Shown: piece by piece, positions 43,027 to 52,242 of the stretch
How the letters are laid out: the number at the start of each line of letters is the position of its first letter
Numbering within the stretch: the first letter of the stretch is position 1
Source: Proteiniclasticum sp.
GTDB lineage: Bacteria; Bacillota; Clostridia; Clostridiales; Clostridiaceae
Reading direction: 5' to 3'
NCBI RefSeq assembly: GCF_003514505.1
Contig: NZ_DOPX01000016.1
Location: 186,001 to 250,000 of the forward strand
Length of the DNA stretch: 64,000 nt
Translations under genes and position numbers: made by a program
Notes under the pieces: generated by a model
Told to the model about the DNA's origin: nothing
Database searches by the model: none
The model's input: the letters and a program-made list of their open reading frames with translations, nothing else

Positions 43027-44120
43027 GAGAGGAACTAGAGAAGATTTTTCTTCCATTTTCAGAGGGTGGAAAAATCATAGAAATCATCAGATACGGAAAA
43101 GGACACATCAATGATACCTACCGCGTCAGTGTCCATATGGATAAAGACCTGGAAAAACGGTATATTCTCCAAAGAATCAACCGTTCCATATTCAAGGATC
43201 CTGTAGCGCTCATGGACAATATTGTAAAAGTCACAGAGTATCTGAAAGAATGTGTGGAAAAAGCAGGCGGAGATGTGGATAAAGAAGTGCTCCAAGTGGT
43301 CCATACGAAAGAAGGAGCCCATCATGTGCTTCATGAAGGGGAGTTCTACAGATGTTACCGCTTCATTGAAGGAGCGAGGTCCTACGAAATTGTGGGAGGT
43401 CCTGAGGATTTCTATAAATCCGGTCAGGCCTTAGGGAAGTTTCAGAGGCTGCTTGGAGAGTTTGAGGGAGAGACACTCCATGAGACCATCAAAGATTTCC
43501 ACAACACAGAGAAACGCTTTGTGGACTTTCAGAAAGCTGTAGAAGATAACACTGCCAACCGCGCAATAGAGTGTGCGGATGAGATTCAGTTCTATCTGGA
43601 GAGAGAGAAGGACACAAAGATCATCAATGGACTGCTTCGGGAAGGAAGACTTCCGGTGCGTGTTACCCATAATGACACGAAATACAACAATGTCATGATT
43701 GATGATGAGACCAGAGAAGCGGTGTGTCTTGTGGATCTCGATACCGTTATGCCGGGAGTGTCGCTTTATGATTTTGGAGATGCCATACGGTCTGGAGCCA
43801 CCACAGCCTTGGAGGATGAGAAAGATCTCAGCAAGGTGCATTTTGACCTGTCTCTTTTTGAAGCCTATGTACGTGGCTACTTCAGTCAGGGAGAGTTTTT
43901 GACGGACCTTGAGATTGAATACCTCCCTTTTGCAGCAAAAATCATGACCTACGAATGCGGCATGAGATTTCTGAAGGATTATCTGGAGGGAGACATCTAC
44001 TACAAGATCTCCTATCCGGAGCACAATCTTCACAGAGCCCGAAATCAGATGAAGCTTGTTTCTGATATGGAGCGGGAGTATCAGCAGATGATTGAAATAA
44101 TAAGGAAATACAGAAAATAG
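43023..44120 (+). CDS. nahK: N-acetylhexosamine 1-kinase (APH fold)
   Basis: 365 residues from ATG 43023, which has GGAGGAAG upstream; the longer frame starts inside the previous gene. Aminoglycoside-phosphotransferase fold with catalytic loop VTHNDTKYNNVM and VCLVDLDTVMPG; start IIRYGKGHINDTY typical of NahK/LnpB. It phosphorylates GlcNAc/GalNAc at C1. It completes the lacto-N-biose route: import, phosphorolysis, kinase, nucleotidyl transfer. Confidence 0.92.
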   Translation: MREELEKIFLPFSEGGKIIEIIRYGKGHINDTYRVSVHMDKDLEKRYILQRINRSIFKDPVALMDNIVKVTEYLKECVEKAGGDVDKEVLQVVHTKEGAHHVLHEGEFYRCYRFIEGARSYEIVGGPEDFYKSGQALGKFQRLLGEFEGETLHETIKDFHNTEKRFVDFQKAVEDNTANRAIECADEIQFYLEREKDTKIINGLLREGRLPVRVTHNDTKYNNVMIDDETREAVCLVDLDTVMPGVSLYDFGDAIRSGATTALEDEKDLSKVHFDLSLFEAYVRGYFSQGEFLTDLEIEYLPFAAKIMTYECGMRFLKDYLEGDIYYKISYPEHNLHRARNQMKLVSDMEREYQQMIEIIRKYRK

Positions 44121-44122
44121 CC

Positions 44123-44152
44123 TTGACTCTATGGAAGGAAGTGTACTAAGAT
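44123..44152 (+). promoter_or_regulatory. Promoter of the riboswitch-antiporter unit
   Basis: TTGACT (44123-44128), 18-nt spacer, TAAGAT (44147-44152). The predicted start falls at about 44159-44161, exactly where the aptamer begins. Confidence 0.7.
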
Positions 44153-44160
44153 AGACTTCT

Positions 44161-44252
44161 GGAAATGAAGTGCTTCCATGGCAATAGCTGCCAAAACCGC
44201 AAGTATGCTGATGACTTCTACGACGAAAATCGTAGGGGCATTGGCTTTTTTT
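44161..44252 (+). promoter_or_regulatory. Fluoride-type (crcB motif) riboswitch with terminator platform
   Basis: The first helix GGAA-ATGAAGTGC-TTCC (44161-44177) encloses an ATG-AAGT loop. After a small insert hairpin comes AAACCGC, then GCTGATGACTTCTAC (44207-44221). The crcB-motif consensus has GATG-AGGCC in the first loop and GCTGATGGCCTCTAC at the end; AAGT here pairs with ACTT as AGGCC pairs with GGCCT there. GCTGATG(A)CTTCTACGA (44207-44223) can instead pair with TCGTAGGGGCATTGGC (44230-44245) as a 16-bp terminator before seven Ts. Ligand binding would block the terminator, giving an ON switch. Confidence 0.8.
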
Positions 44253-44284
44253 ATGCCCTGAAGAGGAATGGAGAGTGTATTTTT

Positions 44285-45469
44285 ATGTTATTTTCATTAG
44301 CCCTGATTTTTCTGCTGGGGATGCTTCTTGGGAAGATATTTGATAAACTGGGACTCCCAAAGCTCCTGGGAATGCTTCTCACTGGAGTGCTCCTTGGACC
44401 CTATATGCTGAATTATATTGATGGGAGCATCCTGGGGATTTCTTCTGAACTGAGAAAGATTGCGCTCATCATCATTCTCACCAGGGCAGGACTTAACCTG
44501 GATCTTAAGGATCTTAGGAAGGTGGGAAGACCCGCAGTGCTTCTGTGCTTTGTTCCTGCAGTATTTGAAATCTTAGGTGTGACGCTTCTGGCGCCGAGGT
44601 TTTTGGGGCTGGGTATCCTGGATGCGCTGATCTTAGGTACGGTGGTGGCTGCGGTATCTCCGGCGGTGATTGTGCCGAGGATGCTGAAACTGATGGAGAA
44701 CGGATTCGGAAGAGAGCAGAAGATCCCTCAGATGATCATGGCGGGGGCCTCTGTGGATGATGTGTTTGTCATTGTTCTTTTCACCGCTTTCACTGGATTT
44801 GCCCTCACGGGAGAAATGCATCTAGGTGAGTTTCTCAGTATTCCTGTGGCCATTGTTTTAGGGGTGGTTACAGGAGGCGCTTTGGGAACCGTTCTTTCAT
44901 GGCTTTTTGTGCGGTTCCACATAAGAGACACCGGTAAGGTTCTGGTGATCCTTTCCATGGCCTTTCTTCTGGTCTCTTTGGAAGAAATGCTTCAGGGGAC
45001 CGTAGGATTCTCCGGGCTGTTAGCTGTCATGGCCATGGGGATCATGCTTCAGGAAAAGAAGTATGAGGTGGCGAGGCGGCTTTCGGGAAAGTTTTCTAAG
45101 CTTTGGGTAGCAGCGGAGCTTCTTCTCTTTGTCCTTGTTGGCGCCTCTGTCAACTTGAGCCTTGTGCTCACTGCAGGTCTTCCTGCGGTCCTGCTGGTCC
45201 TCCTGGCGCTTCTTTTTAGAGTTCTAGGGGTATTCCTCAGCCTGTTAAAAACACCGCTCACAAGGAAAGAGAGAGCCTTCTCGGCCATGGCCTATCTTCC
45301 CAAAGCTACTGTTCAGGCAGCCATTGGAGGTCTGCCTCTGGCCATGGGGCTTCCATCGGGTGAGATCATCCTGACGGTGGCTGTGGTCTCCATTGTGCTC
45401 ACAGCCCCTTTAGGTGCAATCCTTGTGGATCGAAGCTATGAGAAGCTTCTACAAAAAGCCCGCAAATAA
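44285..45469 (+). CDS. Cation/proton antiporter under fluoride riboswitch
   Basis: 394 residues from ATG 44285 (SD GGAGAG). An upstream in-frame ATG would run through the riboswitch and is rejected. About 12 helices of the Na+/H+ exchanger (CPA) fold; the Asp pair in VDDVFVIVLFTAF and LTRAGLNLDLKDL are in family positions. Known fluoride riboswitches control CrcB, CLC-F and also Na+/H+-antiporter-like genes, so this protein may relieve fluoride or pH stress. Ion not provable here. Confidence 0.88.
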   Translation: MLFSLALIFLLGMLLGKIFDKLGLPKLLGMLLTGVLLGPYMLNYIDGSILGISSELRKIALIIILTRAGLNLDLKDLRKVGRPAVLLCFVPAVFEILGVTLLAPRFLGLGILDALILGTVVAAVSPAVIVPRMLKLMENGFGREQKIPQMIMAGASVDDVFVIVLFTAFTGFALTGEMHLGEFLSIPVAIVLGVVTGGALGTVLSWLFVRFHIRDTGKVLVILSMAFLLVSLEEMLQGTVGFSGLLAVMAMGIMLQEKKYEVARRLSGKFSKLWVAAELLLFVLVGASVNLSLVLTAGLPAVLLVLLALLFRVLGVFLSLLKTPLTRKERAFSAMAYLPKATVQAAIGGLPLAMGLPSGEIILTVAVVSIVLTAPLGAILVDRSYEKLLQKARK

Positions 45470-45510
45470 AGAACCGGGGAAAAGGTTTCTGCGATCATCT
45501 TATTTACAAG

Positions 45511-45562
45511 ACTAACTTCCACTTCACTATTTTTCTTTCTTCCAACTGGAAGTTAGTTTTAA
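45511..45562 (+). terminator. Terminator after the antiporter
   Basis: ACTAACTTCCA ... TGGAAGTTAGT with a 25-nt loop, followed by TTTAAAA. Confidence 0.7.
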
Positions 45563-45606
45563 AATTAAGGGCTCCTTGGGAATCAAGAGAAAAGATGCAA
45601 ATGAGC

Positions 45607-45634
45607 TTGACAAAAAGGCGTTTTTTACTATAAT
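45607..45634 (+). promoter_or_regulatory. Promoter of coaX-dusB
   Basis: Perfect TTGACA (45607-45612), 16-nt spacer, perfect TATAAT (45629-45634). The leader contains a hairpin AAAGCAGC-TTTTCA-GCTGCTTT (about 45675-45697) ending in Ts before the SD, a possible attenuator. Confidence 0.8.
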
Positions 45635-45720
45635 TATAGTGTTAAAAATATTATTGCCATAAACAAGTTTGGGAAAAGCAGCTTTTCAGCTGCTTTTAAA
45701 ATTACATGGGGAGTTGTCTT

Positions 45721-46500
45721 ATGATCCTGTTAATTGACGTAGGAAATACCAACATCGTCATGGGAGTCCATGATGGTAAAAAGATTATTTCTGATTTCAG
45801 ACTATCCACCAACAGCATGAAAACATCCGATGAAATCTCCATTGATGTCATCAGCCTTTTTCGGCTGAACAATCTGGAACCCAGTGCCATAGAAGGAGTC
45901 ATCATCTCCTCGGTTGTGCCGAATGTCATGTACTCGTTAGAGAATATGGTGCGCAAGGTGTTCAAGGTGACACCGATTGTGGTGGGCGCTGGCGTGAAAA
46001 CAGGCATCAATGTGAAAACAGACAATCCGAAGGAAGTAGGAGCAGACAGAATCGTAAACGCCGTAGCCGCTTCCGCAAAATACAAAAAGAGTCTCATCAT
46101 CATTGATTTCGGTACTGCAACCACCTTCTGCTCCGTGAAAAAAGATGGAACCTATGCTGGAGGAATCATTTCTCCCGGCATCAAGATTTCCGCTGATGCT
46201 CTTTTTGAGAAAGCAGCAAAGCTGCCCCGTATTGAGCTTCTGAAGCCGGAGAAAGTCATTGGGAAGAATACTGTGGTTTCCATGCAGTCCGGCCTTGTAC
46301 ATGGATATATCGGCCTTGTGGAGCATCTGGTGAAGCTCATGAAGATCGAAATGATGGAAGATGGAGAAGAGGAGCCATATGTAGTGGCTACCGGAGGATT
46401 CTCCAGGCTCATGAAACAGAGCACCGACTGCATCGATGCACTGGAACCTAATCTTACCCTGGAAGGGTTGAAACTGATCTATGATAAAAATAAGAAATAA
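45721..46500 (+). CDS. coaX: Type III pantothenate kinase
   Basis: 259 residues from ATG 45721 (GGGGAG upstream). Motifs ILLIDVGNTNIVMG at the N-terminus, DFGTATTFCSV and GGIISPGIKIS: the CoaX ASKHA fold. It makes 4'-phosphopantothenate in the first step of CoA synthesis. It overlaps dusB by 20 nt. Confidence 0.96.
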   Translation: MILLIDVGNTNIVMGVHDGKKIISDFRLSTNSMKTSDEISIDVISLFRLNNLEPSAIEGVIISSVVPNVMYSLENMVRKVFKVTPIVVGAGVKTGINVKTDNPKEVGADRIVNAVAASAKYKKSLIIIDFGTATTFCSVKKDGTYAGGIISPGIKISADALFEKAAKLPRIELLKPEKVIGKNTVVSMQSGLVHGYIGLVEHLVKLMKIEMMEDGEEEPYVVATGGFSRLMKQSTDCIDALEPNLTLEGLKLIYDKNKK

Positions 46501-47455
46501 GATCCTTGAGAGTAAAGTCTTTCTGGCACCCATGGCGGGTGTCACAGATATTTCTTTCCGGGAGATTGCCATATCCATGGGGTGTTCTATGGTATACTCA
46601 GAGATGGTCAGTGCAAAAGCACTCCATTATGGAAGCCAGAATACTAAAGAGCTCCTGAGGATCTCGCCTAAGGAGAAACCCATTGCGGTGCAGCTGTTTG
46701 GCAGTGAAAAAGACATTATGGCAGAAACAGCCAGAGTATTGGATGAAAATGAGGACATCGTTCTTCTTGACATCAACATGGGATGCCCTGCGCCAAAGCT
46801 TGTGAAAAACGGAGAGGGTTCTGCTCTCATGCTGGACCCGGATAAAGCAGCCGGGATTCTCCGGGAAGTGAAGAAAGCCACTTCAAAACCTGTGACCTGC
46901 AAGTTCAGAAGAGGGTTTAAGATGGATGACGAAACAGCTCTGGACTTTGCCAAGAAGATGGAAGACGCAGGCGCAGATCTTGTTACAGTACACGGAAGAT
47001 TCAGGGAGCAGTATTACTCCGGTACGTCTGACCGTGAGATCATCCGTAAAATTAAAGAAGCACTCTCTATTCCTGTGATTGGCAATGGAGACATCTTCAC
47101 AGGAGAAGATGCCTTAGAAGTCCTGGAAACAGGGTGTGACGGCATCATGGTAGCAAGGGGAGCTTTAGGGAATCCCTGGATTTTTGAGGAAATCAATGCA
47201 GCTTTAGCGGGAAAACCCTATGAGCGGCCAGGATTTGAGGAAAGAATGGATATACTGATCCTCCATTATAAAAATACCTTATCCTATGAGGGAGAGCATA
47301 AAGCAGTCCGTGAGATGAGAAAACATATCGGATGGTATGTGAAAGGACTGCCAAGAAATACGGAAGTGAAGAATCTCATCAACCAGGAGACCGACCCTAT
47401 AAAGGTGCTGGAAATCCTTGGGAAATATAAAGAAGAGCTTCTCCAAAATGGCTAA
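46481..47455 (+). CDS. dusB: tRNA-dihydrouridine synthase
   Basis: 324 residues. FMN TIM barrel: LAPMAGVTDISFREI at the N-terminus, catalytic Cys in INMGCPAPKLVKNGEGSAL, then VHGRFREQYYSG and VIGNGDIFTGEDA. It reduces uridines in tRNA D-loops. Co-transcribed with coaX, a frequent pairing in Firmicutes. Confidence 0.95.
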   Translation: MIKIRNKILESKVFLAPMAGVTDISFREIAISMGCSMVYSEMVSAKALHYGSQNTKELLRISPKEKPIAVQLFGSEKDIMAETARVLDENEDIVLLDINMGCPAPKLVKNGEGSALMLDPDKAAGILREVKKATSKPVTCKFRRGFKMDDETALDFAKKMEDAGADLVTVHGRFREQYYSGTSDREIIRKIKEALSIPVIGNGDIFTGEDALEVLETGCDGIMVARGALGNPWIFEEINAALAGKPYERPGFEERMDILILHYKNTLSYEGEHKAVREMRKHIGWYVKGLPRNTEVKNLINQETDPIKVLEILGKYKEELLQNG

Positions 47456-47460
47456 AATCA

Positions 47461-47489
47461 TTGACAGGGAAGGGTAATGTCACTATAAT
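47461..47489 (+). promoter_or_regulatory. Promoter of greA-lysS
   Basis: Perfect TTGACA, 17-nt spacer and perfect TATAAT. The strongest consensus promoter in the window, about 32 nt before the greA start. Confidence 0.9.
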
Positions 47490-47521
47490 AGAAAATCAAA
47501 TAAAACAGAAGGGGATTTGAA

Positions 47522-48010
47522 ATGAGCGAAGCAAAGAAATTTATCATGACCTATGAAGGGGTCAAAAAGCTTGAGAGCGAGCTGGAATATCTAAAGACAG
47601 TGAAACGTAAAGAAATCACTGAAAAGATCAAGGTAGCCCTGGGTTATGGAGATCTCAGCGAAAACTCTGAATACGATGAAGCAAAGAATGAACAGGCTTT
47701 CGTGGAAGGAAAGATTGTTCAGCTGGAAAATACACTCCGCAATGCATCTGTCATCGATGAGAGCGATATCTCCTCTGATGTGGTGGGCATTGGTTCAAGA
47801 GTGACCGTCTATGACTATGACTTTGAAGAGGAAGTGACCTATTCCATTGTTGGATCCACAGAAGCAGATCCGATGAACTTTAAAATTTCCAATGAATCTC
47901 CAGTGGGCAGCGCCCTTCTAGGACATAAAGTGGATGATGAAGTGGTGGTCCAGGTGCCAAACGGTATGAGCAAGTTTAAGATTTTAGAAATCGGAAGAGA
48001 GCAGGTGTAG
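47522..48010 (+). CDS. greA: Transcription elongation factor GreA
   Basis: 162 residues. N-terminal coiled coil (about 10-75) with the acidic tip GDLSENSEYDEAK, then the FKBP-like C-terminal domain (SPVGSALLGHKVDDEV). It rescues backtracked RNA polymerase. Four nt before lysS, the common greA-lysS pair. Confidence 0.97.
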   Translation: MSEAKKFIMTYEGVKKLESELEYLKTVKRKEITEKIKVALGYGDLSENSEYDEAKNEQAFVEGKIVQLENTLRNASVIDESDISSDVVGIGSRVTVYDYDFEEEVTYSIVGSTEADPMNFKISNESPVGSALLGHKVDDEVVVQVPNGMSKFKILEIGREQV

Positions 48011-48014
48011 AATT

Positions 48015-49523
48015 TTGACAAACGAAGAGAACCAGATCATAGAACAGGAAGAGAAGCTATCAGAACAGGAGCTGCAAAGACGTGAAAAACTGAAGGCGCT
48101 TCAGGAGGAAGGCAAAGATCCTTTTGATGTATATAAGGTGGAAGTGACCCATAATTCCAAGGAAATCAAGGAAAACCATGAGACACTGGAAGGTGTACAT
48201 ATCAAGACCGCTGGAAGACTCATGAGAAAGAGAGTACAGGGAAAAGCAGGTTTCTCCGATATACACGACCGTGAAGGAAAACTGCAGCTTTATGTGAAGC
48301 TGGACAACGTGGGAGAAGAGAAGCTGAAGTTCTTCAAGACTCTTGATCTTGGGGACTGGATCAGCGTAGAAGGAAATGTCTTTATCACAAAGACTGGAGA
48401 AGTGTCCCTGGAAGTCAAGAGCTTTGAGCTCATTTCCAAGGCGCTGAAGCCGCTGCCAGACAAGTGGCATGGCCTGGTGGATCCAGATATCAGATACAGA
48501 CAAAGAGAAGTGGATCTTATTGTGAATCCCGATGTGAAGGAAAAGATGATCAAGAGAACCAGGATCATTTCTGCCATCAGAAATTACCTGGATGACCGAG
48601 GATATCTGGAGGTGGAAACACCAATTCTGTCCCCCATCGCCGGTGGTGCTGCAGCAAGACCTTTCGTCACCCACCACAATGCGCTGGACATCGACATGTA
48701 CTTAAGAATCGCCACAGAGCTTTATCTTAAGAGACTCATCGTCGGTGGATTTGAGAAGGTGTATGATATGGGCAAGAACTTCAGAAATGAAGGAATTGAC
48801 TATAAGCATAATCCAGAGTTCACCATGATCGAGCTTTACGAAGCCTACAGCGATTATAATGATATGATGGATCTCACAGAGGATCTGGTATCTTCCGTTG
48901 CCATGAAGGTCAATGGTTCCATGAAGGTGAACTATGAAGGAACAGAAATCGACCTGACCCCACCATGGAGAAGAGTCACCATGGCAGACATTGTCAAGGA
49001 AGAAACTGGCATTGACTTCAACACCATTACCTTAGAAGAAGCCCATGAGGCGGCGAAGAAGTTCCACATGCAGGATGACTTCAAGTATGACATCAAGCAC
49101 ACCTCCAAGGGAGATGTCTTAAATGCTATGTTTGAAAGATTCTGTGAGGACAAGCTCATTCAGCCGACCTTCATCTGTGACTATCCAGTAGAGATTTCTC
49201 CGCTGACCAAGAAGAAGAGAGGAAATGCAGAGTATACCGAACGTTTCGAAGGATTCATCTTTGGACGTGAGATCTGTAATGCCTACTCAGAGCTGAATGA
49301 TCCCATTGTTCAGAGAGAGCGTTTCAGCCAGCAGGCCAAGGAAAGAGAACTGGGAGACGATGAAGCTTATATGATCGATGAAGAGTTCATGAGCGCCCTG
49401 GAGACAGGTATGCCTCCAACAGGTGGACTTGGAATCGGTGTGGACAGAATCATCATGTTCCTGACGGATGCCCATTCCATCAGAGACATCATTCTCTTCC
49501 CCACCATGAAGCCACAGGATTAA
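48015..49523 (+). CDS. lysS: Lysyl-tRNA synthetase, class II
   Basis: 502 residues, TTG start. OB-fold anticodon domain (about 60-170), class II core with motif 2 GKNFRNEGIDYKHNPEFTM and motif 3 GLGIGVDRIIMFL. Complete; no missing motif. Ends at the first of the twin terminators. Confidence 0.97.
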   Translation: MTNEENQIIEQEEKLSEQELQRREKLKALQEEGKDPFDVYKVEVTHNSKEIKENHETLEGVHIKTAGRLMRKRVQGKAGFSDIHDREGKLQLYVKLDNVGEEKLKFFKTLDLGDWISVEGNVFITKTGEVSLEVKSFELISKALKPLPDKWHGLVDPDIRYRQREVDLIVNPDVKEKMIKRTRIISAIRNYLDDRGYLEVETPILSPIAGGAAARPFVTHHNALDIDMYLRIATELYLKRLIVGGFEKVYDMGKNFRNEGIDYKHNPEFTMIELYEAYSDYNDMMDLTEDLVSSVAMKVNGSMKVNYEGTEIDLTPPWRRVTMADIVKEETGIDFNTITLEEAHEAAKKFHMQDDFKYDIKHTSKGDVLNAMFERFCEDKLIQPTFICDYPVEISPLTKKKRGNAEYTERFEGFIFGREICNAYSELNDPIVQRERFSQQAKERELGDDEAYMIDEEFMSALETGMPPTGGLGIGVDRIIMFLTDAHSIRDIILFPTMKPQD

Positions 49524-49534
49524 GAATTAAAAAT

Positions 49535-49578
49535 AACCGGAAGCGGTTCTCCTTAACTGGAGAAAGCTTCCGGTTTTT
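49535..49578. terminator. lysS terminator, left twin of the island boundary
   Basis: AACCGGAAGC ... TTCTCC-TTAACT-GGAGAA ... GCTTCCGGTT then TTT. The outer arms plus flanks (AAAAATAACCGGAAG and GCTTCCGGTTTTT) recur at 52878-52924. Confidence 0.85.
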
Positions 49579-50112
49579 AATTATTATGCTTCGATAATAC
49601 TTTCATGGATAGGTAACAAAGATGGAGCTCATCTTCTCTTAACTTGTATGCGCTAGAGACCTTCGATGAATTTATATTAGTCGAGTATCTAAATGTGGAA
49701 TAGTAACCGATCCATCATCTAAACCAACTAATTTTTATACTTTCAAGAAATTAAAAACATATTTGAAAACTCTAACTTTTATGCTATACTGAAAAAAGAT
49801 TGAAAATTCAAACTATTATGATATATAAATAACATAATAAAATATAGAATATCTAAACTAACTCATAGTCTGCAAAAATGGCATTCCGATATCCGAACTT
49901 GATCTGAGAAAATAATTAGCTTAGTTCTAAGTATATTTATAAAAATTATATGGGATTGGAAATTATTATTAAGTTAGGTCTTGATTACCACGAACCTAGA
50001 AGATAAAACTAATATAACGTAGCATTCAGTTAACACTACGAACAATTAGTGATTGATTAATATATCAAAGCAATTTCTAAATCGAGCATAAATTTTTGAT
50101 ATGAAGGAGTGA
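49579..50112 (+). other. AT-rich non-coding start of the island
   Basis: About 530 bp with no supported gene and far higher AT content than lysS. It holds one good promoter, TTGAAA (49763-49768), 16-nt spacer, TATACT (49785-49790) with an extended -10 TG. That promoter would give a leader of about 320 nt before the PHP-ATPase gene. A short inverted repeat TTGAT-TAATAT-ATCAA lies near 50054. No known riboswitch recognised. Confidence 0.45.
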
Positions 50113-50118
50113 TTGCAA

Positions 50119-52242
50119 TTGAAAATTGACTTGCATTGTCATACTAAAAAGACAAAACAGGGTGATGGAAAAGCGAGAAATGTAACACCTGAATTATTTA
50201 GAAAGAAAATCGAGTTGGCTGATGTAAAAATAGTTGCAATTACAAACCACAATGCATTTGATTATGAACAATATCAGATATTACAAAGTACTGTTCAAGA
50301 TATCTGCCAAGTGTGGCCTGGTGTTGAAATAGATGTCATTGGTGAAAGTAGGTACCATTTGATTGTTGTCACAAAACCAGATGAAGCATTTAGATTTTCG
50401 GGTAGATGTGTTAGCCTGTTTTCGGACATAAGTCCTGACTTGTGCCAGTTGTCATTACAGGAAGTGTACGAGACGTTTAAGGATTTTGATGCGATATATA
50501 TACCTCATTTTCATGACAAAAAACCGGCAATTTCTGAAGCTGATAAGCAAGAACTATTTAGAATTGTGAAAGATTCTTCCAGGGTATTTATTGAACCTAG
50601 AAATTATCGTACATTAGGTGTTCTTGCTAATAAAGATATGAGCGTTTTGATTGGTAGTGATGTTAAAGATTGGAACAAGTATGAAAGCAGTACATTTGCT
50701 GAATTAAGATTGCCTGTAGCAAGTTTTATGGAGTTTTTACTCCTAGCAAAGCGAGATAAAGCTGTTGTTGAAACTTTACTGAGTAAGAAATCACCTTTGA
50801 AAGTTTTAGGTATGCCACATCATTCAGTAAAACTACCTTTGATGATTTATCCTGATGTTAATATTATTTTTGGACAAAAGGGAACTGGAAAAACAGAAAT
50901 ATTGAAATCCATGTATACAGAAGTACTAGGATCTGGTAAAAAATGCAAAAAATATATTGCTTCAGAAAGAAGTGAAGACTTTTCTGAGCTTCTAAATATA
51001 AAAGATATGGAAATATCCCTAGAAAAGTTAAATACAGATTCATGTGAGTCTGAGTTTAAAGAGTTAAGTAGTTGGACTGATGATAATCCTACATCCTTTT
51101 CTAGCTATATATATTGGTATCAAACAAAAGGAAATAGTAATAACAAGAGTCGTATGAAAATTACTGAAGCTATCCATGATTTCTATCGAAAACCTAAAAT
51201 GTATGACATACATGAAAATGACAAAAAAGAAATACAAAGTGTTTTAGACAAAATTAAACACATTGATTGTATAGAATATTTATTGGAAGAAGAAATTAAA
51301 CAACTAGAATATTTATTAATAAAATTACATAGATCTATACAAGAAAAGAGAAAGTTTGATTTAGTAGAAAAATATGCGTCAAGATTGACAAATTTCACTA
51401 TAGATAGGATAAAGGCTTTCGCAGATAGAAGTTCGGATACGATGTCAAGGCCATCTACTTCAGGGTTAAAGGAGTTTACAATAAAAAGAACAGATTTATT
51501 AAGATGTGTAAATCAAATTCTAGGTTCTATTAAAGTGCCGGATTATAATGAACGTATTCGGTTAGGTTCTTTAGAAGGCAAAGGTGAAATATATATAAAT
51601 TGCAAATATAGAATGTTATGTCAAGAAGAAAGAACTAAGAATTATCCAGGATTCAATATTACATCACTAAAAGAAATTGTCAAATTACTAGAGGAAATCA
51701 AGAAACACGTTTTTGATTTTAATATTGCAACTTATGTAGAACAGTTAGTTACATTATGTAAGGAAAATAAAGTAACCTCAATAAAACCATTTGTGGGTAG
51801 ATCAAAGCAGATTATTACATCAGATGGTGTTGAATATGAGCCTTCGAACGGTGAAAAAGGAATCCTCTTACTGGAACAAGTACTTTATGAAGATGCAGAT
51901 ATATATTTCTTGGACGAACCCGAATTAGGGATGGGTAACTCATATATTGATAGTGACATTAGACCATTAATAAGTAATCTAGCAAAACAAAGAAAGTATG
52001 TGGTTGTAGCTACGCATAATGCTAATATTGCTGTAAGAACGTTACCTTATATGTCTATTTATCGTACACATAAGAATGGAAAATATGAAACTTACTTAGG
52101 GAATCCATTTGATGATCAACTAGTTTCAATAGCTGATTCAGAAGATATAAAAAGTTGGACAGAAGAAAGTATGCATTCATTGGAAGGTGGTTACGAAGCT
52201 TTTTATGAAAGAAGGGATATATATGAAGCAAGAAATAATTAA
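50119..52242 (+). CDS. PHP-domain SMC-like ATPase (TrlF-like)
   Basis: 707 residues from TTG 50119, 9 nt after AAGGAG; the TTG at 50113 is too close. The N-terminal PHP phosphoesterase has all its metal motifs: His6-x-His8, His44 in TNHNAFD, Glu70 in GVEID, His130/His132 in IPHFHD, Asp181 in GSDVKDW. The C-terminal ABC/SMC-like ATPase has Walker A GQKGTGKT (252-259), a charged coiled-coil stretch (about 365-415), signature SNGEKG (576-581), Walker B YFLDEPE (596-602) and H-loop His633. Likely a nucleotide-activated nuclease or phosphoesterase; related families occur in defence islands. Codon use is much more AT-rich than its neighbours, suggesting transfer. Confidence 0.85.
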   Translation: MKIDLHCHTKKTKQGDGKARNVTPELFRKKIELADVKIVAITNHNAFDYEQYQILQSTVQDICQVWPGVEIDVIGESRYHLIVVTKPDEAFRFSGRCVSLFSDISPDLCQLSLQEVYETFKDFDAIYIPHFHDKKPAISEADKQELFRIVKDSSRVFIEPRNYRTLGVLANKDMSVLIGSDVKDWNKYESSTFAELRLPVASFMEFLLLAKRDKAVVETLLSKKSPLKVLGMPHHSVKLPLMIYPDVNIIFGQKGTGKTEILKSMYTEVLGSGKKCKKYIASERSEDFSELLNIKDMEISLEKLNTDSCESEFKELSSWTDDNPTSFSSYIYWYQTKGNSNNKSRMKITEAIHDFYRKPKMYDIHENDKKEIQSVLDKIKHIDCIEYLLEEEIKQLEYLLIKLHRSIQEKRKFDLVEKYASRLTNFTIDRIKAFADRSSDTMSRPSTSGLKEFTIKRTDLLRCVNQILGSIKVPDYNERIRLGSLEGKGEIYINCKYRMLCQEERTKNYPGFNITSLKEIVKLLEEIKKHVFDFNIATYVEQLVTLCKENKVTSIKPFVGRSKQIITSDGVEYEPSNGEKGILLLEQVLYEDADIYFLDEPELGMGNSYIDSDIRPLISNLAKQRKYVVVATHNANIAVRTLPYMSIYRTHKNGKYETYLGNPFDDQLVSIADSEDIKSWTEESMHSLEGGYEAFYERRDIYEARNN

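Noticed and set aside
44165..44284. N-terminal extension of the antiporter
   Set aside because: The frame runs through the riboswitch and its terminator and lacks an SD; ATG 44285 fits the family start.
50119..52242. PHP-ATPase as a plain histidinol-phosphatase or DNA polymerase X-type PHP enzyme
   Set aside because: The C-terminal ABC/SMC ATPase with Walker A, signature and Walker B motifs rules out both.
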